Shown one piece after another: positions 1-10,225 of a DNA stretch of 64,000 nt. The DNA lies in the NCBI GenBank assembly GCA_017461605.1, contig JAFTXN010000002.1, forward strand, positions 124,001 through 188,000, written 5' to 3'. The notes beneath the pieces are model-generated. The model saw only the letters and a program-made list of their open reading frames with translations, did no database searches and was not told the origin of the DNA. The stretch is from Bacteroidaceae bacterium. Lineage in GTDB: Bacteria > Bacteroidota > Bacteroidia > Bacteroidales > Bacteroidaceae. How positions within the stretch are numbered: position 1 is the stretch's first letter; each line of letters opens with the position of its first letter. A program made the position numbers and the translations under genes.

Positions 1-1398
1 CTGCTCGATTTGGGTGATTTCATCGGTGTGAAGGGATTCGTGTTCCGTACGCAGACGGGTGAAATCTCAGTGCACGCCAAGGAAATCGTGCTGTTGGCCA
101 AGAGCTTGAAGCCGCTTCCTGTGGTTAAGGAGAAGGATGGCGTGGTGTACGACGGCTTCGAAGATCCCGAGCTGCGTTATCGCCAACGCTATGTTGACCT
201 CATCGTCAACCCCGGTGTGAAAGATACCTTCCTCAAGCGCGCCACCATTGTGCGCACCATGCGCCAAGTGCTCGACGAGGCTGGTTACACAGAAGTGGAA
301 ACACCCATCTTGCAGCCCATTCCCGGAGGAGCCAGTGCACGTCCTTTCATCACGCACCACAACTCGTTGGATGTGGACCTCTACCTGCGCATCGCTACCG
401 AACTCTACTTGAAGCGTCTCATCGTGGGAGGCTTTGAGGGTGTTTACGAGATTGGCAAGAATTTCCGCAATGAAGGTATGGACCGAAACCACAATCCCGA
501 GTTCACATGTATGGAGTTGTATGTGCAATACAAGGACTACAACTGGATGATGAATTTCACGGAGCAGATGCTTGAGCGCATCTGTGTGGCTGTGAATGGT
601 AAGCCTGAAGCCGAAATCGGTGGCAATGTCATCAGTTTCAAGGCTCCCTATCGCCGCCTGCCCATTCTCGATGCCATCAAGGAGAAAACCGGATACGACC
701 TCAACGGAAAGAGCGAGGACGAAATACGCGAAGTGTGCAAGGCGCTCCACATGGAGATTGATGACACCATGGGCAAGGGTAAGCTCATTGACGAAATCTT
801 CGGCGAATTCTGCGAAGGCACTTACATCCAGCCCACCTTCATCACCGACTACCCTGTGGAGATGTCGCCGCTCACCAAGATGCATCGCTCCAAGCCTGGC
901 TTGACCGAACGCTTTGAGCTGATGGTCAATGGTAAGGAGCTGGCCAATGCTTACTCCGAGCTCAACGATCCGCTTGACCAAGAGGAGCGCTTCCAGGACC
1001 AGTTGCGCCTCTCGGAGAAAGGCGACGACGAAGCCATGTTCATCGACCAAGACTTCCTGCGTGCCCTTCAATATGGCATGCCCCCCACTTCGGGCATCGG
1101 CATCGGCATAGACCGCCTTGTGATGCTCCTTACCGGACAAACACAAATACAAGAAGTGCTCTTCTTCCCCCAGATGCGTCCGGAGAAAAAGATACCCCGT
1201 GACAGCGTAGAGCAATTTGCTGCCATCGGTGTCCCCGAAGACATCGTGCCCATCCTCTGGAAGGCCGGCTACAATCTTGTGAACGACCTACACGATGTGA
1301 ACGCACAGAAGGTGCAGCAGCAGATAGGCGACATCATCAAGAAGTTCAAACTCGACACTCCCAAACCCACGGTTCAGGACATTGAATCCTGGGGATAA
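1..1398 (+). CDS. lysS: lysyl-tRNA synthetase, class II (5' end outside window)
   Basis: Charges tRNA-Lys with lysine in the cytoplasm. The reading frame is open from base 1 ([12 protein letters not shown]...), so the true start lies upstream; the TTG at 10 is internal. Visible parts are the end of the N-terminal OB anticodon-binding domain, then the class II catalytic core with motif 2 ([16 protein letters not shown]) and motif 3 ([15 protein letters not shown]). After the usual C-terminus ([10 protein letters not shown]) there is an extra tail of about 65 residues containing [18 protein letters not shown], which resembles a helix-hairpin-helix extension; I believe such tails are common in Bacteroidetes LysRS. 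gpsA follows 39 bp downstream on the same strand. Confidence 0.97.
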   Translation: MLDLGDFIGVKGFVFRTQTGEISVHAKEIVLLAKSLKPLPVVKEKDGVVYDGFEDPELRYRQRYVDLIVNPGVKDTFLKRATIVRTMRQVLDEAGYTEVETPILQPIPGGASARPFITHHNSLDVDLYLRIATELYLKRLIVGGFEGVYEIGKNFRNEGMDRNHNPEFTCMELYVQYKDYNWMMNFTEQMLERICVAVNGKPEAEIGGNVISFKAPYRRLPILDAIKEKTGYDLNGKSEDEIREVCKALHMEIDDTMGKGKLIDEIFGEFCEGTYIQPTFITDYPVEMSPLTKMHRSKPGLTERFELMVNGKELANAYSELNDPLDQEERFQDQLRLSEKGDDEAMFIDQDFLRALQYGMPPTSGIGIGIDRLVMLLTGQTQIQEVLFFPQMRPEKKIPRDSVEQFAAIGVPEDIVPILWKAGYNLVNDLHDVNAQKVQQQIGDIIKKFKLDTPKPTVQDIESWG

Positions 1399-1437
1399 CC
1401 TCTGCCAATCCTCTCCCAATCTCAAAGACAAAAGCTT

Positions 1438-2484
1438 ATGGGATTCTTCTCAAGCAGCAACGACGTGGCCGACCTATCCATAACCCCTCGTACCGAAGGC
1501 ACAACCATCGCCATCATGGGAGGCGGAAGCTGGGCTACAGCCATCGCTAAAATAGTGTTGGAACGCGTAGACCATATATGGTGGTACATGCGGCGCAACG
1601 ACACCATTGAAGATTTCAAACGCCTTGAGCACAACCCGTCGTACCTCACAGGAGTCCACTTCGATGTAAAGCGAATCAGCTTCTCCAGCGACATCAACGA
1701 GGTGGTGCGAGCCGCCGATACGCTTATCTTCGTGACACCTTCGCCCTATCTCAAGAACCATCTCAAGAAACTCAAGGTGAAGCTACACGGCAAGTTTATC
1801 ATCACAGCCATCAAGGGCATAGTGCCCGATGAGAATCTCGTGTGCTCCGAATACTTCCGCCAAGTGTTCAACCTGCCCGACGAAAGTGTAGCAGTGCTTG
1901 GCGGACCCAGTCATGCAGAGGAAGTAGCCTCCGAGCGTCTCACCTATCTCACCGTAGGCTGTTCAGACCACGACAAAGCACGCCATTTCGCCGATACCAT
2001 TGCATCAAGCTACATCAAGACCAAGACAAGTGCCGATGTCATTGGCATCGAATACGCATCAGTGCTAAAGAATGTCTATTCCATCGCAGCCGGAATATGC
2101 AATGGCCTGAAGTATGGCGACAACTTCCAGAGCGTGCTCATGGCCAACGCTGTGCAAGAGATGGCACGCTTCCTGCGAGCCGTCTACCCCATCGAGCGCA
2201 ACGTCTACGACTCCGTATACCTCGGCGACCTGCTCGTAACAGGCTATTCGCGCTTCTCCCGTAACCGTGTGTTTGGCACAATGATAGGCAAAGGCTACTC
2301 CGTGAAGTCCGCTCAGGTGGAAATGGAGATGATAGCCGAGGGTTATTATGGCACCAAGTGCATGAAGGACATCAATCGCCACTTCCGAGTAAATATGCCC
2401 ATCCTCGATGCCGTCTACAACATCCTCTACGAACGCATATCCCCTGCCATCGAAATCAAACTCCTCACCGACTCATTCCGTTAA
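1438..2484 (+). CDS. gpsA: NAD(P)H-dependent glycerol-3-phosphate dehydrogenase
   Basis: Reduces dihydroxyacetone phosphate to sn-glycerol-3-phosphate, the backbone for phospholipids. At 348 residues it has the usual family length. The N-terminal Rossmann motif (IMGGGSWATAIAK) starts near residue 24; the GPSHAEEVA segment and the helical substrate domain (KNVYSIAAGICNGLKYGDN, with the catalytic Lys) follow. The 20 residues before the Rossmann fold are slightly longer than in E. coli GpsA. It lies 39 bp after lysS on the same strand and may be cotranscribed with it. Confidence 0.96.
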   Translation: MGFFSSSNDVADLSITPRTEGTTIAIMGGGSWATAIAKIVLERVDHIWWYMRRNDTIEDFKRLEHNPSYLTGVHFDVKRISFSSDINEVVRAADTLIFVTPSPYLKNHLKKLKVKLHGKFIITAIKGIVPDENLVCSEYFRQVFNLPDESVAVLGGPSHAEEVASERLTYLTVGCSDHDKARHFADTIASSYIKTKTSADVIGIEYASVLKNVYSIAAGICNGLKYGDNFQSVLMANAVQEMARFLRAVYPIERNVYDSVYLGDLLVTGYSRFSRNRVFGTMIGKGYSVKSAQVEMEMIAEGYYGTKCMKDINRHFRVNMPILDAVYNILYERISPAIEIKLLTDSFR

Positions 2485-2634
2485 TGTCCGGACAGATAGC
2501 TTGTGGCAGTATAGCATTAGGATGATGGCAAAAGCGCACACACAAAAGCGCGGCACATCTGAAAAGAATATCCCATTCCGTATACAATCATCAAAAAGCA
2601 AACACAATTCGTTAACCCATAAAATCACAACAAC

Positions 2635-3651
2635 ATGAAAATCCTGCTAACCGGAGGTGCAGGCTTCATCGGAAGCCACACCCTGATCGAACTCACCGAA
2701 GCCGGCCACGAAGCCGTGGTAGTCGACAACCTTGACAACTCATCACCCATCTCGCTGAAGCGCGTCGCCAAGATCATCGGCAAAGAAGTACCCTTCTACA
2801 AGGTCGACATCCGCGACCGCGAAGGCTTGCAGCGCGTCTTCGACGAGCACAAGTTTGATGCCTGCATCCATTTCGCAGGACTCAAAGCTGTAGGCGAAAG
2901 CTGCGCGAAGCCCCTCGAATACTACGAGAACAACATGAATGGTACCTTCGTGCTGCTCGACGTGATGCGTAAGAACGGATGCAAGAACATGATATTCTCT
3001 TCCAGTGCAACCGTCTATGGTGACCCTGCCATCATCCCCATCACTGAAGAATGTCCCAAGGGCCACTGCACAAATCCCTATGGACAAACCAAGTCTATGC
3101 TTGAGGAAGTGCTGATGGACGTACAGCGAGCCGATAACGAATGGAACATCGTCCTGCTGCGCTATTTCAATCCCATCGGAGCGCACAAGAGCGGCACCAT
3201 CGGTGAGAACCCCAACGGCATCCCCAACAACTTGATGCCTTACATCACGCAGACAGCTGTCGGCAAGCGCGCCGAGCTGGGCGTCTTCGGTAACGACTAC
3301 GACACTCACGACGGTACCGGTGTGCGCGACTATATCCACGTGGTGGACCTCGCTCGTGCGCATGTAGCAGCGCTCAAGGCTATTGTAGCTAATAAGGGAA
3401 TTGCTATCTACAATATAGGTACGGGCCACGGCTATTCTGTGCTCGATGTTGTTAAGGCTTTCGAGAAGGCCAATGGCGTTCCCGTTCCCTATGCCATCAA
3501 GCCTCGTCGCCCGGGCGACATAGCCACCTGCTATTGTAACCCCGCCAAGGCCGAAGCCGAACTGGGATGGAAAGCTGAGTTTGGCATCGAAGAGATGTGT
3601 CGCGACAGCTGGAATTGGCAGAAGAACAATCCCAACGGATTCGAAGAATAA
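2635..3651 (+). CDS. galE: UDP-glucose 4-epimerase
   Basis: Interconverts UDP-glucose and UDP-galactose, feeding galactose catabolism and surface glycan synthesis. This is an extended short-chain dehydrogenase of 338 residues. The NAD-binding motif TGGAGFIGSH is at residues 6-15, followed by the catalytic Ser region (FSSSATVYG) and the YGQTK (YxxxK) active site. The C-terminal part keeps RRPGD and the substrate-binding loop. It begins 150 bp after gpsA and is followed by a strong terminator at 3692. Confidence 0.97.
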   Translation: MKILLTGGAGFIGSHTLIELTEAGHEAVVVDNLDNSSPISLKRVAKIIGKEVPFYKVDIRDREGLQRVFDEHKFDACIHFAGLKAVGESCAKPLEYYENNMNGTFVLLDVMRKNGCKNMIFSSSATVYGDPAIIPITEECPKGHCTNPYGQTKSMLEEVLMDVQRADNEWNIVLLRYFNPIGAHKSGTIGENPNGIPNNLMPYITQTAVGKRAELGVFGNDYDTHDGTGVRDYIHVVDLARAHVAALKAIVANKGIAIYNIGTGHGYSVLDVVKAFEKANGVPVPYAIKPRRPGDIATCYCNPAKAEAELGWKAEFGIEEMCRDSWNWQKNNPNGFEE

Positions 3652-3691
3652 CTGCACATCTCAGCAGAAAGACCGAAAACTTAGAAAGAAG

Positions 3692-3736
3692 AAACGTGCA
3701 CCCACAGCAGCATTGTGGGTGCACGTTTTGTTTTTT
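3692..3736 (+). terminator. rho-independent terminator after galE
   Basis: A perfect 15-bp stem (3692-3706 with 3714-3728) encloses a 7-nt loop and is followed by a T-rich tail. It lies 40 bp after the galE stop. Confidence 0.9.
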
Positions 3737-3796
3737 ATCGTCATGAGATAAAAAGGAGCAGCACGGCATTCGCTGCATTTCAAAACCGGCTGACAG

Positions 3797-3836
3797 CAAA
3801 ATAGCGGCCGAACTTTCAAGCGAAAGTTCGGCCGCT
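3797..3836 (-). terminator. rho-independent terminator after ilvC
   Basis: A perfect 15-bp GC-rich stem (3803-3817 with 3822-3836) has a 4-nt loop. Read on the minus strand it is followed by ATTTTGCTG. It lies 24 bp beyond the ilvC stop and ends the ilv operon, back to back with the galE terminator. Confidence 0.87.
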
Positions 3837-3860
3837 GTTATTGTGAAATCCGGTAGGGAT

Positions 3861-4904
3861 TTAGTCGTTCTCGGGGCGCAGACGACGCACCACTTCGCCG
3901 GTACGCCACATCTCGCTTTCGCGCAGGGCCTTGAGCTCGGCTTCGAGCTTCACGCGGTAGTCGGGCTGCGAGTTGCTGTCGATGGAAATCTGTGCTTCGT
4001 TGCCGGTAACAACGCTCTGGTAGAGCTGCTGCACCACGGGCTTGATGGCGTCATGGAAGGGACCCATCCAGTCGAGCGCACCGCGCTGGGCGGTGGTAGA
4101 GCAGTTGGCATACATCCAGTCCATGCCGTTCTTGGCGAAGAGGGGCATGAGGCTCTGTGTGAGTTCTTCCACGGTTTCGTTGAAGGCTTCTGAAGGTGTG
4201 TGGCCGTTCTCGCGGAGCACTTCATATTGCGCCAGGAGCAGGCCCTGGATAGCTCCCATCAGCGAGCCGCGCTCGCCGGTGAGGTCGCTGGTGGCTTCGC
4301 GCTTGAAAGTGGTCTCGAAGAGGTATCCTGAGCCGATGCCCACACCGAAGGCAATGGCCTTGGCTGTGGCGTTGCCGCTTACGTCCTGATGTACGGCATA
4401 GGAGGAGTTGAGGCCGCGGCCCTCGAGGAACATGGTGCGCAGCGATGTGCCGCTACCCTTGGGGGCAACCATGATGACATCGATGTCGGCGGGAGGCACA
4501 ATACCGGTGCGGTCGCTCCAGTTGATGGCGAAGCCATGGGAGAAATACAGGGTTTTTCCGGCTGTGAGGTGAGGCTTTACGGTGGGCCATACCTGCATTT
4601 GTGCTGCGTCGCTGAGCAGCATGCACACGATGGTGCCGCGCTCGGCTGCTTCTTCCAGGGAGAAGAGGGTCTCTCCGGGTACCCATCCATCGGCTACGGC
4701 CTTTTCGTAAGTCTTGCCGGGACGTTGTCCAACGATGACATTGAAGCCGTTGTCGCGCAGATTACAGGCTTGGCCGGGGCCTTGCACACCGTAACCAAGC
4801 ACGGCGATGGTTTCGTTCTTGAGCACTTCGCGTGCCTTCTCAAGGGGGAATTCTTCGCGGGTCATCACTTCCTCGATGACGCCGCCAAAGTTCATTTTTG
4901 CCAT
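3861..4904 (-). CDS. ilvC: ketol-acid reductoisomerase
   Basis: Second common step of isoleucine/valine synthesis: isomerises and reduces acetolactate or acetohydroxybutyrate using NAD(P)H and Mg2+. At 347 residues it has class I length. The N-terminal Rossmann fold has GYGVQGPGQACNLRDNG; the cofactor loop GQRPGKTYEKA follows; the catalytic HGF segment (YFSHGFAINW) and the knotted C-terminal domain (KREATSDLTGERGSLMGA, with acidic metal ligands) are intact. It is the last gene of the ilv operon, after the thioesterase. Confidence 0.96.
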   Translation of the reverse strand: MAKMNFGGVIEEVMTREEFPLEKAREVLKNETIAVLGYGVQGPGQACNLRDNGFNVIVGQRPGKTYEKAVADGWVPGETLFSLEEAAERGTIVCMLLSDAAQMQVWPTVKPHLTAGKTLYFSHGFAINWSDRTGIVPPADIDVIMVAPKGSGTSLRTMFLEGRGLNSSYAVHQDVSGNATAKAIAFGVGIGSGYLFETTFKREATSDLTGERGSLMGAIQGLLLAQYEVLRENGHTPSEAFNETVEELTQSLMPLFAKNGMDWMYANCSTTAQRGALDWMGPFHDAIKPVVQQLYQSVVTGNEAQISIDSNSQPDYRVKLEAELKALRESEMWRTGEVVRRLRPEND

Positions 4905-4963
4905 AATGCTGTGTTTTTATTGAGTTGTTTGGTTGTTTTGTTTGTGGGGTGGTGCCGGAGGTC

Positions 4964-5710
4964 TTATGCTTCGCCGAATTCAACGGCTGCTCGCACCACC
5001 ACTTCGCCGCTCTCCTTGCGTATCTCCACCTGGTGGCGACCATCGTCGCAGGGGTCGGTGAAGAGCAACAACGTTTCGCCGATGTAGCTCTCAGCGCAAT
5101 AGCTCATCTCGATGCGTCGCACGGCTTTTCTCTCGGTGTGTATCTGTTGACCGAAGAGGTCGAGCACCATTTCGATGTAGCGAATGGAGTTGACGTGCCC
5201 GTTGATGTCGAGGTCGCTATAGCAGGCCGTGTGTCGGTGGGCTGGCTCAGTGCTCTTGACGCGTACGCGTCCGGCTCCGGTGATGGGCACTTCCCGATTG
5301 GTAACGGCTTGTGCGAAACCGCCTTCCGGCAGTGCGGTGAGGTCAATGGGTTGACGCGTTTCGATGTCGATGAGTGCCCAAATGCTGTGGGCATGGCCGA
5401 AGATGCTGCCATCGGCTGCCGTGATGGCAAAGAGGCGGTCTGTGAATTGACGATATATTTTTGATACCCACGTTTCAACGTTGTAGTGCTCGCCGGTGCG
5501 TGGCATTTGTTGCATTTCCACCACAAGGCGCGACAGCACCCATGCATGGCGGTGGGCGTTCACCTGGTCGTAACCGAACCCGTGACTACCTGCATGCAGA
5601 CTGGCGCAGCGCAGCAAGTGGTTGCCCAGGAAGCGCCATGACAGCCGGCCGGTAAAGTCCTCGCTGAAGGGTTCGACGACGAAAGGGTATGTTCCGATGT
5701 GTTTTGACAT
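4964..5710 (-). CDS. acyl-ACP thioesterase (hot-dog fold)
   Basis: Predicted to hydrolyse acyl-ACP to free fatty acid (PF01643 type, related to plant FatA/FatB). The 248 residues fit two tandem hot-dog domains; the conserved NAHRHAWVLSR and YSDLDINGHVNSIRYIEM segments are visible, the latter carrying the conserved Asn-x-His-x-Asn catalytic signature. It sits between ilvN and ilvC, an arrangement I recall from other Bacteroidales. That suggests a link to branched-chain fatty acid production from Ile/Val/Leu precursors; this role is inference. Confidence 0.87.
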   Translation of the reverse strand: MSKHIGTYPFVVEPFSEDFTGRLSWRFLGNHLLRCASLHAGSHGFGYDQVNAHRHAWVLSRLVVEMQQMPRTGEHYNVETWVSKIYRQFTDRLFAITAADGSIFGHAHSIWALIDIETRQPIDLTALPEGGFAQAVTNREVPITGAGRVRVKSTEPAHRHTACYSDLDINGHVNSIRYIEMVLDLFGQQIHTERKAVRRIEMSYCAESYIGETLLLFTDPCDDGRHQVEIRKESGEVVVRAAVEFGEA

Positions 5711-5731
5711 GATGTGTGTTGTTGGGTTGTG

Positions 5732-6289
5732 TTATGTTGACGGGTGGGTGTGGCGGTAGTCCTCCTCTCGCATGCTGAGGAATTCGCTCAGGCGCTCTCG
5801 GTGACTCTTGGTCACTGCGATGGTGCCGCTGCTGACGTATTGCAGTAGGCAGTCGTAGCCTTTGAGTTTTCGGTAGAGCTCGAGCACTTCTTCGGGCATG
5901 CCTTCCTTGCATACGATGCTGTAGGTGGGATTTACCTCTACGATTTTTCCTTCGTGCAGGCGGATGGCCTTGGAGATGTTCTTGTTCTCCAGGAGTTTGT
6001 TGGTGGCAATCTTGTAGAGCGCCTGCTCCATGACGAATACTTCCTTGCAGGTGAAGTATTGTGCTTGCAGCACGTCGATTTTCTTCTCGATTTGTTTGGT
6101 CACCGTGCGTATCGTGGCCTCGTCGCTATAGCAGGTGATGGTGTAGCGGTGCACCTTTTCGATGCCCGATGCCGACACGTTGAGGCTCTCGATGTTGAGT
6201 TGCCGGCGTGTGAAGACATTGGTGATCTGGTTGAGCACGCCGGCCAAGTTTTCGGAGAATATGATGAGGGTGTAGAGTGTCTGTTGCAT
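5732..6289 (-). CDS. ilvN: acetolactate synthase small (regulatory) subunit
   Basis: Regulatory partner of IlvB, probably conferring valine feedback inhibition. 185 residues: an N-terminal ACT domain (YTLIIFSENLAGVLNQITNVFTRRQLNIESLNVS, residues 6-39) and the C-terminal ALS_ss_C-type domain. Also called ilvH in some annotations. It is 55 bp downstream of ilvB and 21 bp before the thioesterase, all on the minus strand. Confidence 0.94.
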   Translation of the reverse strand: MQQTLYTLIIFSENLAGVLNQITNVFTRRQLNIESLNVSASGIEKVHRYTITCYSDEATIRTVTKQIEKKIDVLQAQYFTCKEVFVMEQALYKIATNKLLENKNISKAIRLHEGKIVEVNPTYSIVCKEGMPEEVLELYRKLKGYDCLLQYVSSGTIAVTKSHRERLSEFLSMREEDYRHTHPST

Positions 6290-6344
6290 GATGCGCTGAC
6301 TGACTGTGTTTAATATATAAAGAGTATGCGGCTGCTTCTCGTTC

Positions 6345-8069
6345 CTATCCCACGGCTTCGGGGCGCTCGTCGTGGATTTCCAGCAGCATATTGTCTACAT
6401 CGCTTCCGGGGCAGCACATGGGCAGCACGTTGTCTTCTTCCATCACTGCTACTTGCAGCAGATAGGGCCCGGGGGTGGAGAGCATTCGGCTGATGGCTTG
6501 GTCCAGATCTTCGCGCTCCGTAACGGTGTGGCAGGGGATGCGATAGGCCTGTGCGATAAGCTCATAGTCGGGGTTGAGCATCGGGGTGAACGAGTAGCGA
6601 CGTTGGAAGAAGAGCTGTTGCCACTGGCGCACGTTGCCCAGGTAGTGGTTGTTTAGGAGGATTATCTTGACGGGGGCCCCTTGCTCCATGATGGTGCCGA
6701 GTTCTTCGATGGTCATCTGGAAGCCTCCGTCGCCAATGCACAAGCATACGGTGCGGTCGGGGGCTCCAAAGGTGGCTCCGATGGCGGCCGGCAGACCATA
6801 CCCCATGGTGCCCATGCCGCCCGAAGTGATGATGCTGCGCTTTTGGTTATACTTGAAGTAGCGTGCCGAGAGCATTTGGTTTTGTCCGACATCGGTAACA
6901 AGGATGGCGCGATGCTCGGCCAGTTCGGAAACACGGCGAGCCACTTCGCCCATGCGCAACGGTCCGTCGGTGGGGTGTATCTGCGGTTCGATGACCACCT
7001 GCTGTTCCTGCTCGGTGTATGGTTCGAATGTTTTGCGCCAGGCTTTGTGCTCGGCCGGTTTCAGCAGTTCGGTAACGGCGACCAGTGTTTCTTTGCAGTC
7101 GCCCAATACGGCCACATCCACAGGCACATTCTTGTTGATTTCCGAGGGGTCGATGTCGAAGTGTATTTTGCGTGCTTGTTTGGCATAAGTGTCAAGCTTT
7201 CCGGTGATGCGGTCGTCAAAGCGCATACCTACAGCGATGAGCAAGTCGCATTGCTGTGTCTGTTTGTTGGGGGCCAAATTGCCATGCATGCCGAGCATTC
7301 CCACATTGAGCGGATGGTCGCTGGGCAAGGCCGAAAGTCCAAGCAGGGTGCATCCGGCCGGCATGTCTGCTTTTTCGATGAAAGCCCGCAGCTCTTCGCA
7401 GGCATCGCCCAATTCCACACCTTGTCCCACCAACACCAGGGGGCGTTTTGCTTCGTTGATCATGGCTGCGGCCTGAACGACGGACATCTTATCAGTCTTC
7501 GGTACAGGGATATAGCTGCGGATGAAGTCGGTTTGTTGGGGTTGATATACAGCGCGACTCACTTGGGCATTTTTTGCAAAGTCGAGTACCACAGGGCCGG
7601 GGCGTCCGCTCCGAGCGATGTAGAAAGCACGACTCACGGCCCATGCCACATCTTCGGCCGAGCGTATCTGGTAAGCCCATTTGCAGATAGGTTGTGTGAT
7701 GTCCACTACGTCGCATTCCTGGAAGGCGTCTGTGCCCAGCATCTGTGCAGGAACCTGTCCGGTGATGACGACGATGGGAGTGCTGTCCATCATGGCATCG
7801 GCAATGCCTGTGATGGTGTTGGTGGCTCCGGGACCGCTGGTCACGAGGCACACACCCACGCGTCCGCTGGCACGGGCGTAGCCCTCGGCTGCATGGGCAG
7901 CTCCTTGCTCGTGGCGCACCAGCACGTGGTTCAAGCGGTCGCGATAGTCGTAGAGTGCATCATACACAGGCATGATGGCACCTCCCGGGTAGCCGAAGAG
8001 GGTTTCCACCCCTTCGTCCACAAGCGATTGCATCAGTATTTGGGCTCCGGTGAGAGTCGGTTGTTCCAT
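6345..8069 (-). CDS. ilvB: acetolactate synthase large (catalytic) subunit
   Basis: ThDP-dependent enzyme making acetolactate or acetohydroxybutyrate from pyruvate (and 2-oxobutyrate). 574 residues. The N-terminal domain has the catalytic Glu in VRHEQGAAHAAEGYARASG; a central domain follows; the C-terminal ThDP/Mg2+ motif is GDGGFQMTIEELGT...NN. It is separated from ilvD by 163 bp that contain a palindromic repeat array (8131-8196). Confidence 0.96.
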   Translation of the reverse strand: MEQPTLTGAQILMQSLVDEGVETLFGYPGGAIMPVYDALYDYRDRLNHVLVRHEQGAAHAAEGYARASGRVGVCLVTSGPGATNTITGIADAMMDSTPIVVITGQVPAQMLGTDAFQECDVVDITQPICKWAYQIRSAEDVAWAVSRAFYIARSGRPGPVVLDFAKNAQVSRAVYQPQQTDFIRSYIPVPKTDKMSVVQAAAMINEAKRPLVLVGQGVELGDACEELRAFIEKADMPAGCTLLGLSALPSDHPLNVGMLGMHGNLAPNKQTQQCDLLIAVGMRFDDRITGKLDTYAKQARKIHFDIDPSEINKNVPVDVAVLGDCKETLVAVTELLKPAEHKAWRKTFEPYTEQEQQVVIEPQIHPTDGPLRMGEVARRVSELAEHRAILVTDVGQNQMLSARYFKYNQKRSIITSGGMGTMGYGLPAAIGATFGAPDRTVCLCIGDGGFQMTIEELGTIMEQGAPVKIILLNNHYLGNVRQWQQLFFQRRYSFTPMLNPDYELIAQAYRIPCHTVTEREDLDQAISRMLSTPGPYLLQVAVMEEDNVLPMCCPGSDVDNMLLEIHDERPEAVG

Positions 8070-8130
8070 ATCGAGTGTTGGTTGTATTTACTGTTTTATG
8101 TATGAAAAAAAGATGAACGCGATGAGGGAA

Positions 8131-8196
8131 TTTCTGCAAGGCGTTTAGAATTTCGCGCAAGCACTGCAGAATTTTCTGCAAGCACTGCAGATTTTC
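8131..8196. repeat. 21-bp-period palindromic intergenic array, locus 1
   Basis: Three units start at 8134, 8155 and 8176, exactly 21 bp apart: CTGCAAGGCGTTTAGAA, a degenerate CGCAAGCACTGCAG, and CTGCAAGCACTGCAG, separated by AATTT-type spacers. The right end (8176-8195) matches the terminal arm of the 151-bp elements at 47791 and 54038. It lies between ilvD and ilvB inside the ilv operon. Confidence 0.85.
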
Positions 8197-8232
8197 AGTC
8201 CTTCGCCGAGCGTTCTTGTCGGGGTGCGAATG

Positions 8233-10035
8233 CTATTCCACGATGCGCACACCGCCCTTGTCGGCACTGCTCACCATCGAGGCGTAGGCGCGCAGGGCTT
8301 TCGACACCGTGCGTTGGCGTTTCACGGGGCGCATGGGACGTGCTGCCAGTTCGTCGTCAGACATTCGTACGTTGATGCTGCGGTTGGGGATGTCGATTTC
8401 AATAATGTCGCCATCCACAATCTTGCCGATGTTACCACCGGCTGCAGCTTCCGGGCTGATGTGTCCGATGCTCAGTCCCGATGTGCCACCGCTGAAGCGT
8501 CCGTCGGTGATGAGGGCACAAGCTTTGCCTAAGTGTCGGCTCTTGATGTAGGAGGTCGGGTAGAGCATCTCCTGCATGCCGGGACCGCCTTTGGGGCCTT
8601 CGTGCGTGATGACCACCACGTCACCGGCCTGCACCTTGCCACCCAAAATGCCTTCGCAGGCTTCGTCTTGCGAGTCGAACACACGGGCCGGACCGCTGAA
8701 GTGTAGGATATCGGGATCGACACCGGCTGTTTTTACTACGCAACCATCTTGGGCTATGTTGCCGAAAAGCACGGCCAAACCTCCGTCGGCCGAATAGGCA
8801 TGGGCCACATCGCGGATACAGCCCTCGGCGCGGTCGGTATCGAGTTCCGGCCACTGTGCAGCCTGGCTTCCCATCTTCGTGGAGAACTTTCCACCCGGAG
8901 CGCTGCGATAGATGCGCTCTGCATCGGGGGTGGGGGTGCCTTGTGTGATGTTGTAATGTTGCAAAGCCTCTCCCAGCGTCATGCCATCCACGCGGGGCGT
9001 TTCGGGATGCAGGAGGTTGGCTTGGGCCAGCTCGTTCATGATGCCCAACACACCTCCGGCGCGGTTGCATTCCTGCACGGAGAATTTCTGAGTGTTCGGC
9101 GAGAGCTTGCACAGACAGGGCACGCGGCGGCTCAGTGCGTCGATGTCGGCCATGCAAAAGGCTGTTCCGGCTTCCTGCGCCACGGCCAGCAGGTGCAACA
9201 CGGTGTTGGTGCTGCCTCCCATTGCGATGTCGAGCGTCATGGCATTGAGGAATGCCTCTCGTGATGCGATGGTGCGTGGCAATACGCTCATGTCGCCTTC
9301 TTCATAGTGGCGCAGCGCATTTTTTACAATCAGTGCTGCAGCATCGCGAAACAGCTGTGTGCGATTTTCGTGTGTGGCCACAATGGTGCCGTTGCCGGGG
9401 AGCGAAAGTCCGAGAGCCTCGGTGAGGCAGTTCATCGAGTTGGCAGTGAACATGCCGGAGCACGAACCGCATCCGGGACAGGCACGGCTCTCGATTTCAG
9501 CCAAGTCGGTATCGCTCACGGTGGTATCTGCACCTTTCACCATGGCCGATACAAGGTCGATGTTCTCGCCTTTCCAGCGGCCGGCCTCCATGGGACCACC
9601 GCTCACAAACACTGTGGGGATGTTCAGACGCATGGCAGCCATGAGCATGCCGGGGGTTATCTTGTCGCAGTTGGAGATGCAGACAAGTGCGTCGGCCTTG
9701 TGCGCATTTACCATATATTCTACCGAATCTGCAATCAGGTCGCGCGAAGGCAATGAATACAGCATGCCGTCGTGCCCCATGGCAATACCGTCGTCGATGG
9801 CGATGGTGTTGAATTCGGCAGCGTAGCAACCCAATTTCTCAATCTCTTGTTTCACCAATTGACCGGCTTCGTGCAGATGTGTATGTCCCGGTACGAATTG
9901 TGTGAAAGAGTTGGCAATGGCGATGATAGGCTTTCCGAAATGTTCGCGCTTCATGCCGTTAGCCACCCATAAGGCGCGAGCGCCTGCCATGCGACGGCCC
10001 TCGGTGCTGAATGCGCTGCGGAGTTTTATTTTCAT
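8233..10035 (-). CDS. ilvD: dihydroxy-acid dehydratase
   Basis: Third common step of Ile/Val synthesis: dehydrates dihydroxy acids using an Fe-S cluster. 600 residues, within the usual family range. Cysteine-bearing segments [20 protein letters not shown] and [24 protein letters not shown] are intact, as is the C-terminal [15 protein letters not shown]. First gene of the ilv operon, with an excellent promoter match 45-75 bp upstream. Confidence 0.97.
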   Translation of the reverse strand: MKIKLRSAFSTEGRRMAGARALWVANGMKREHFGKPIIAIANSFTQFVPGHTHLHEAGQLVKQEIEKLGCYAAEFNTIAIDDGIAMGHDGMLYSLPSRDLIADSVEYMVNAHKADALVCISNCDKITPGMLMAAMRLNIPTVFVSGGPMEAGRWKGENIDLVSAMVKGADTTVSDTDLAEIESRACPGCGSCSGMFTANSMNCLTEALGLSLPGNGTIVATHENRTQLFRDAAALIVKNALRHYEEGDMSVLPRTIASREAFLNAMTLDIAMGGSTNTVLHLLAVAQEAGTAFCMADIDALSRRVPCLCKLSPNTQKFSVQECNRAGGVLGIMNELAQANLLHPETPRVDGMTLGEALQHYNITQGTPTPDAERIYRSAPGGKFSTKMGSQAAQWPELDTDRAEGCIRDVAHAYSADGGLAVLFGNIAQDGCVVKTAGVDPDILHFSGPARVFDSQDEACEGILGGKVQAGDVVVITHEGPKGGPGMQEMLYPTSYIKSRHLGKACALITDGRFSGGTSGLSIGHISPEAAAGGNIGKIVDGDIIEIDIPNRSINVRMSDDELAARPMRPVKRQRTVSKALRAYASMVSSADKGGVRIVE

Positions 10036-10078
10036 ATTTTTTTGTGTCTTTGTAACGTATGTGAGTGGTTTGAAGCCG

Positions 10079-10109
10079 CAAATGTATTGAATAATCGCCT
10101 ATCCGCAAA
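10079..10109 (-). promoter_or_regulatory. ilv operon promoter
   Basis: Bacteroidetes-type promoter on the minus strand: -33 TTTG (10106-10109), 19-bp spacer, -7 TACATTTG (10079-10086), about 45 bp before the ilvD start codon. It matches TTTG-N19-TAnnTTTG exactly. Confidence 0.8.
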
Positions 10110-10225
10110 CATTTTGATCGAATTTAGGGGTGTTTAGGTTGCGTTTGGTGTGATTATTGCTCATGTGGGGACGTTTCGTGCAACGGATGGGATGCCGCGA
10201 AGAGCATTTGGCGTTTTTATGGAAG

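Noticed and set aside
67..1215. 382-codon open frame antisense to lysS
   Set aside because: Opposite strand of a well-conserved gene; a composition effect of high-GC third positions. The same applies to other antisense frames such as 12400-14028 and 14038-15657.
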